Shown one piece after another: positions 17,340 through 18,262 of a stretch of 18,262 nucleotides of DNA. Source of the stretch: CAJBLF01 sp964495825 (GTDB taxonomy: Bacteria; Patescibacteriota; Gracilibacteria; Absconditabacterales; Absconditicoccaceae); the NCBI GenBank assembly GCA_964495825.1, contig CAZBWI010000038.1, forward strand, positions 1 to 18,262. The letters run 5' to 3'. Below the pieces are notes generated by a model. The model saw only the letters and a program-made list of their open reading frames with translations, searched no databases and was not told where the DNA came from. Each line of letters opens with the position of its first letter. The first letter of the stretch is position 1. Made by a program: the position numbers and the translations under genes.

Positions 17340-17962
17340 CGCATATGTCTTTTTTTGTATCTTTTTCTAAGTTGGCGATAGATAAACCACACAATAATGC
17401 AAATCAAAATCGCGAGGACGACGATATCTACGGTGTGGCTGTATTTCATTACTAATTCTCGATTCTCTTTGAGATATTTACCGACCAAAGTCAAAAACGT
17501 ATTCCGGAGTCCTGCTCAAATGATAGTATAGATGATGAATTGACTCAGATGCATTTTCCCCATTCCCGCAGGTAATGAAATTAAGTGCCTTACTACCGGA
17601 ATAAATCTGCTAATGAAAATTGTGATATGTCATTTTTTCTTGAAAAAATGCTCAGTGGAATCCAATTCTTCTTGATCCAATAAAAAATATTTTCAGAATT
17701 TTCTGACGAAGGGTTTACCTCCATAATATCCTATAGCATACGATATCAATGATCCGATAATACTTCATAACGTACTTATCACTATTACGCTTCGTAAACT
17801 GAAATGTTTCATTGCTACCAAAAATCCGGCAAACGGCATGATGGCTTCACTTGGTACCGGGAAGATCATACTCTCCATTATCATTCAAAGAAAAACAGTG
17901 ATGTATCCGGTCTGTTGGATAAATGCGGTGATATAGGTTGCAAGGAATTCAGTGATTCACAT
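17336..17962 (-). CDS. DedA family membrane protein (VTT domain)
   Basis: A 208-residue polytopic membrane protein of the DedA/SNARE-associated family. Some members act as polyprenyl- or phospholipid flippases and they affect membrane potential and drug tolerance. It shows ESMIFPVPSE, a Gly-rich helix ISYAIGYYGG, the conserved FISRFIPVVRHLISLPAG block and a basic C-terminal tail. Six UGA codons read as Gly, the first as residue 2. CGA/CGG at residues 57, 153 and 168 fall at family aromatic sites (AGLWNTFL, ENWELV). The C-terminal tail ends in a TTAA where its stop overlaps that of mtgA. The pairing with mtgA may reflect shared envelope function, as the undecaprenyl carrier links both, but they are convergent, so not co-transcribed. 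Confidence 0.92.
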
Positions 17963-18262
17963 GGTAGTAAGAAGTATAAGTAAATATATTTAAAGAAACA
18001 TATATGTATATGATACCAAAAAGCAATCTCTACTCTCAAAGGAAAAGATATTGTTTATAGGGTATATAGTATTTTCTATGGAGAGATAGAGATTCTGTAA
18101 AAAAAAGAATAAAAAATATATAATGTTATAGCAAAGTAGAATTGTCAGTAGATTTCCAAAAATAGAATTGTCAGTTTTATCTTGATACAAGTTTCGTGAA
18201 TTGTAGCTCATGCGCTCATGAGAATATCTTTATATGACCGTACATTGATTCTTTTATAGTAA
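17963..18262. other. AT-rich region upstream of the DedA gene, no confident gene
   Basis: The final 300 bp contain a minus-strand open frame (18211-17990, 73 codons, one hydrophobic stretch) with no UGA codon, no family resemblance and biased AT-rich composition; I do not call it a gene. A 13-nt direct repeat is noted separately. DedA's promoter should lie in the left part but no clear boxes were seen. Confidence 0.4.
18137..18175 (+). repeat. 13-nt direct repeat, two copies 26 nt apart
   Basis: TAGAATTGTCAGT occurs exactly at 18137-18149 and again at 18163-18175. Two copies with about 2.5 helical turns between starts could be a regulator site, but the sequence is AT-rich and copy number is only two. 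Confidence 0.5.

Noticed and set aside
18137..18175. CRISPR-like array
   Set aside because: Only two 13-nt copies, with no further repeat and no cas gene.
17990..18211. Minus-strand 73-codon open frame upstream of the DedA gene
   Set aside because: No family resemblance, no UGA or other host codon signature, and strongly AT-driven composition.

Overview
The window is a piece of the genome of a candidate-phyla-radiation bacterium of the Absconditabacteria (SR1) type. It cannot be read with the standard code. Nearly every gene has in-frame UGA codons at conserved glycines, and CGA/CGG codons at conserved tryptophans, while UAA and UAG remain stops. This matches NCBI translation table 37 (Absconditabacteria: UGA=Gly, CGA/CGG=Trp). 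The gene calls below use that code; under the standard code most genes break into short pieces. DNA is AT-rich, genes are tightly packed, and start codons lack clear Shine-Dalgarno sequences.

Layout. (1) 1-136: C-terminal end of an IS1595-type transposase, cut by the window edge. (2) 396-3944, plus strand: fusA (EF-G), a conserved protein of unknown function, and a Bacteroidetes-like acyltransferase, with terminators after the first and third. (3) 3979-8429, minus strand: transcribed as secG, a family-5 solute-binding protein, a frameshifted four-helix-bundle gene that looks inserted, a site-2 protease, and prfA (RF1). (4) 8636-13525, minus strand: a type IV secretion-like module (VirB4 ATPase, a polytopic membrane protein, and a large Cys-rich repeat protein with a membrane C-terminus), ending at a perfect 32-nt palindrome. 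(5) 13885-17962: compact housekeeping genes: a PriA-like protein lacking its ATPase half, a MraZ-like regulator, a tRNA-dihydrouridine synthase, a monofunctional transglycosylase (mtgA) and a DedA protein.

How it fits together. RF1 reads only UAA/UAG, which is what a UGA=Gly organism needs; its own catalytic GGQ is written UGA-UGA-CAA. SecG, the solute-binding protein, the VirB4 module, MtgA and DedA are cell-envelope functions, in keeping with a small episymbiont that must import nutrients and contact a host. The main anomaly is that the acyltransferase and the MraZ-like gene have no UGA codons and use CGA/CGG where their families have Arg. They look like genes from a standard-code donor sitting in a recoded genome. 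Degenerate heptanucleotide tandem repeats occur at four places, two of them flanking the four-helix-bundle gene and one inside the dus coding sequence.
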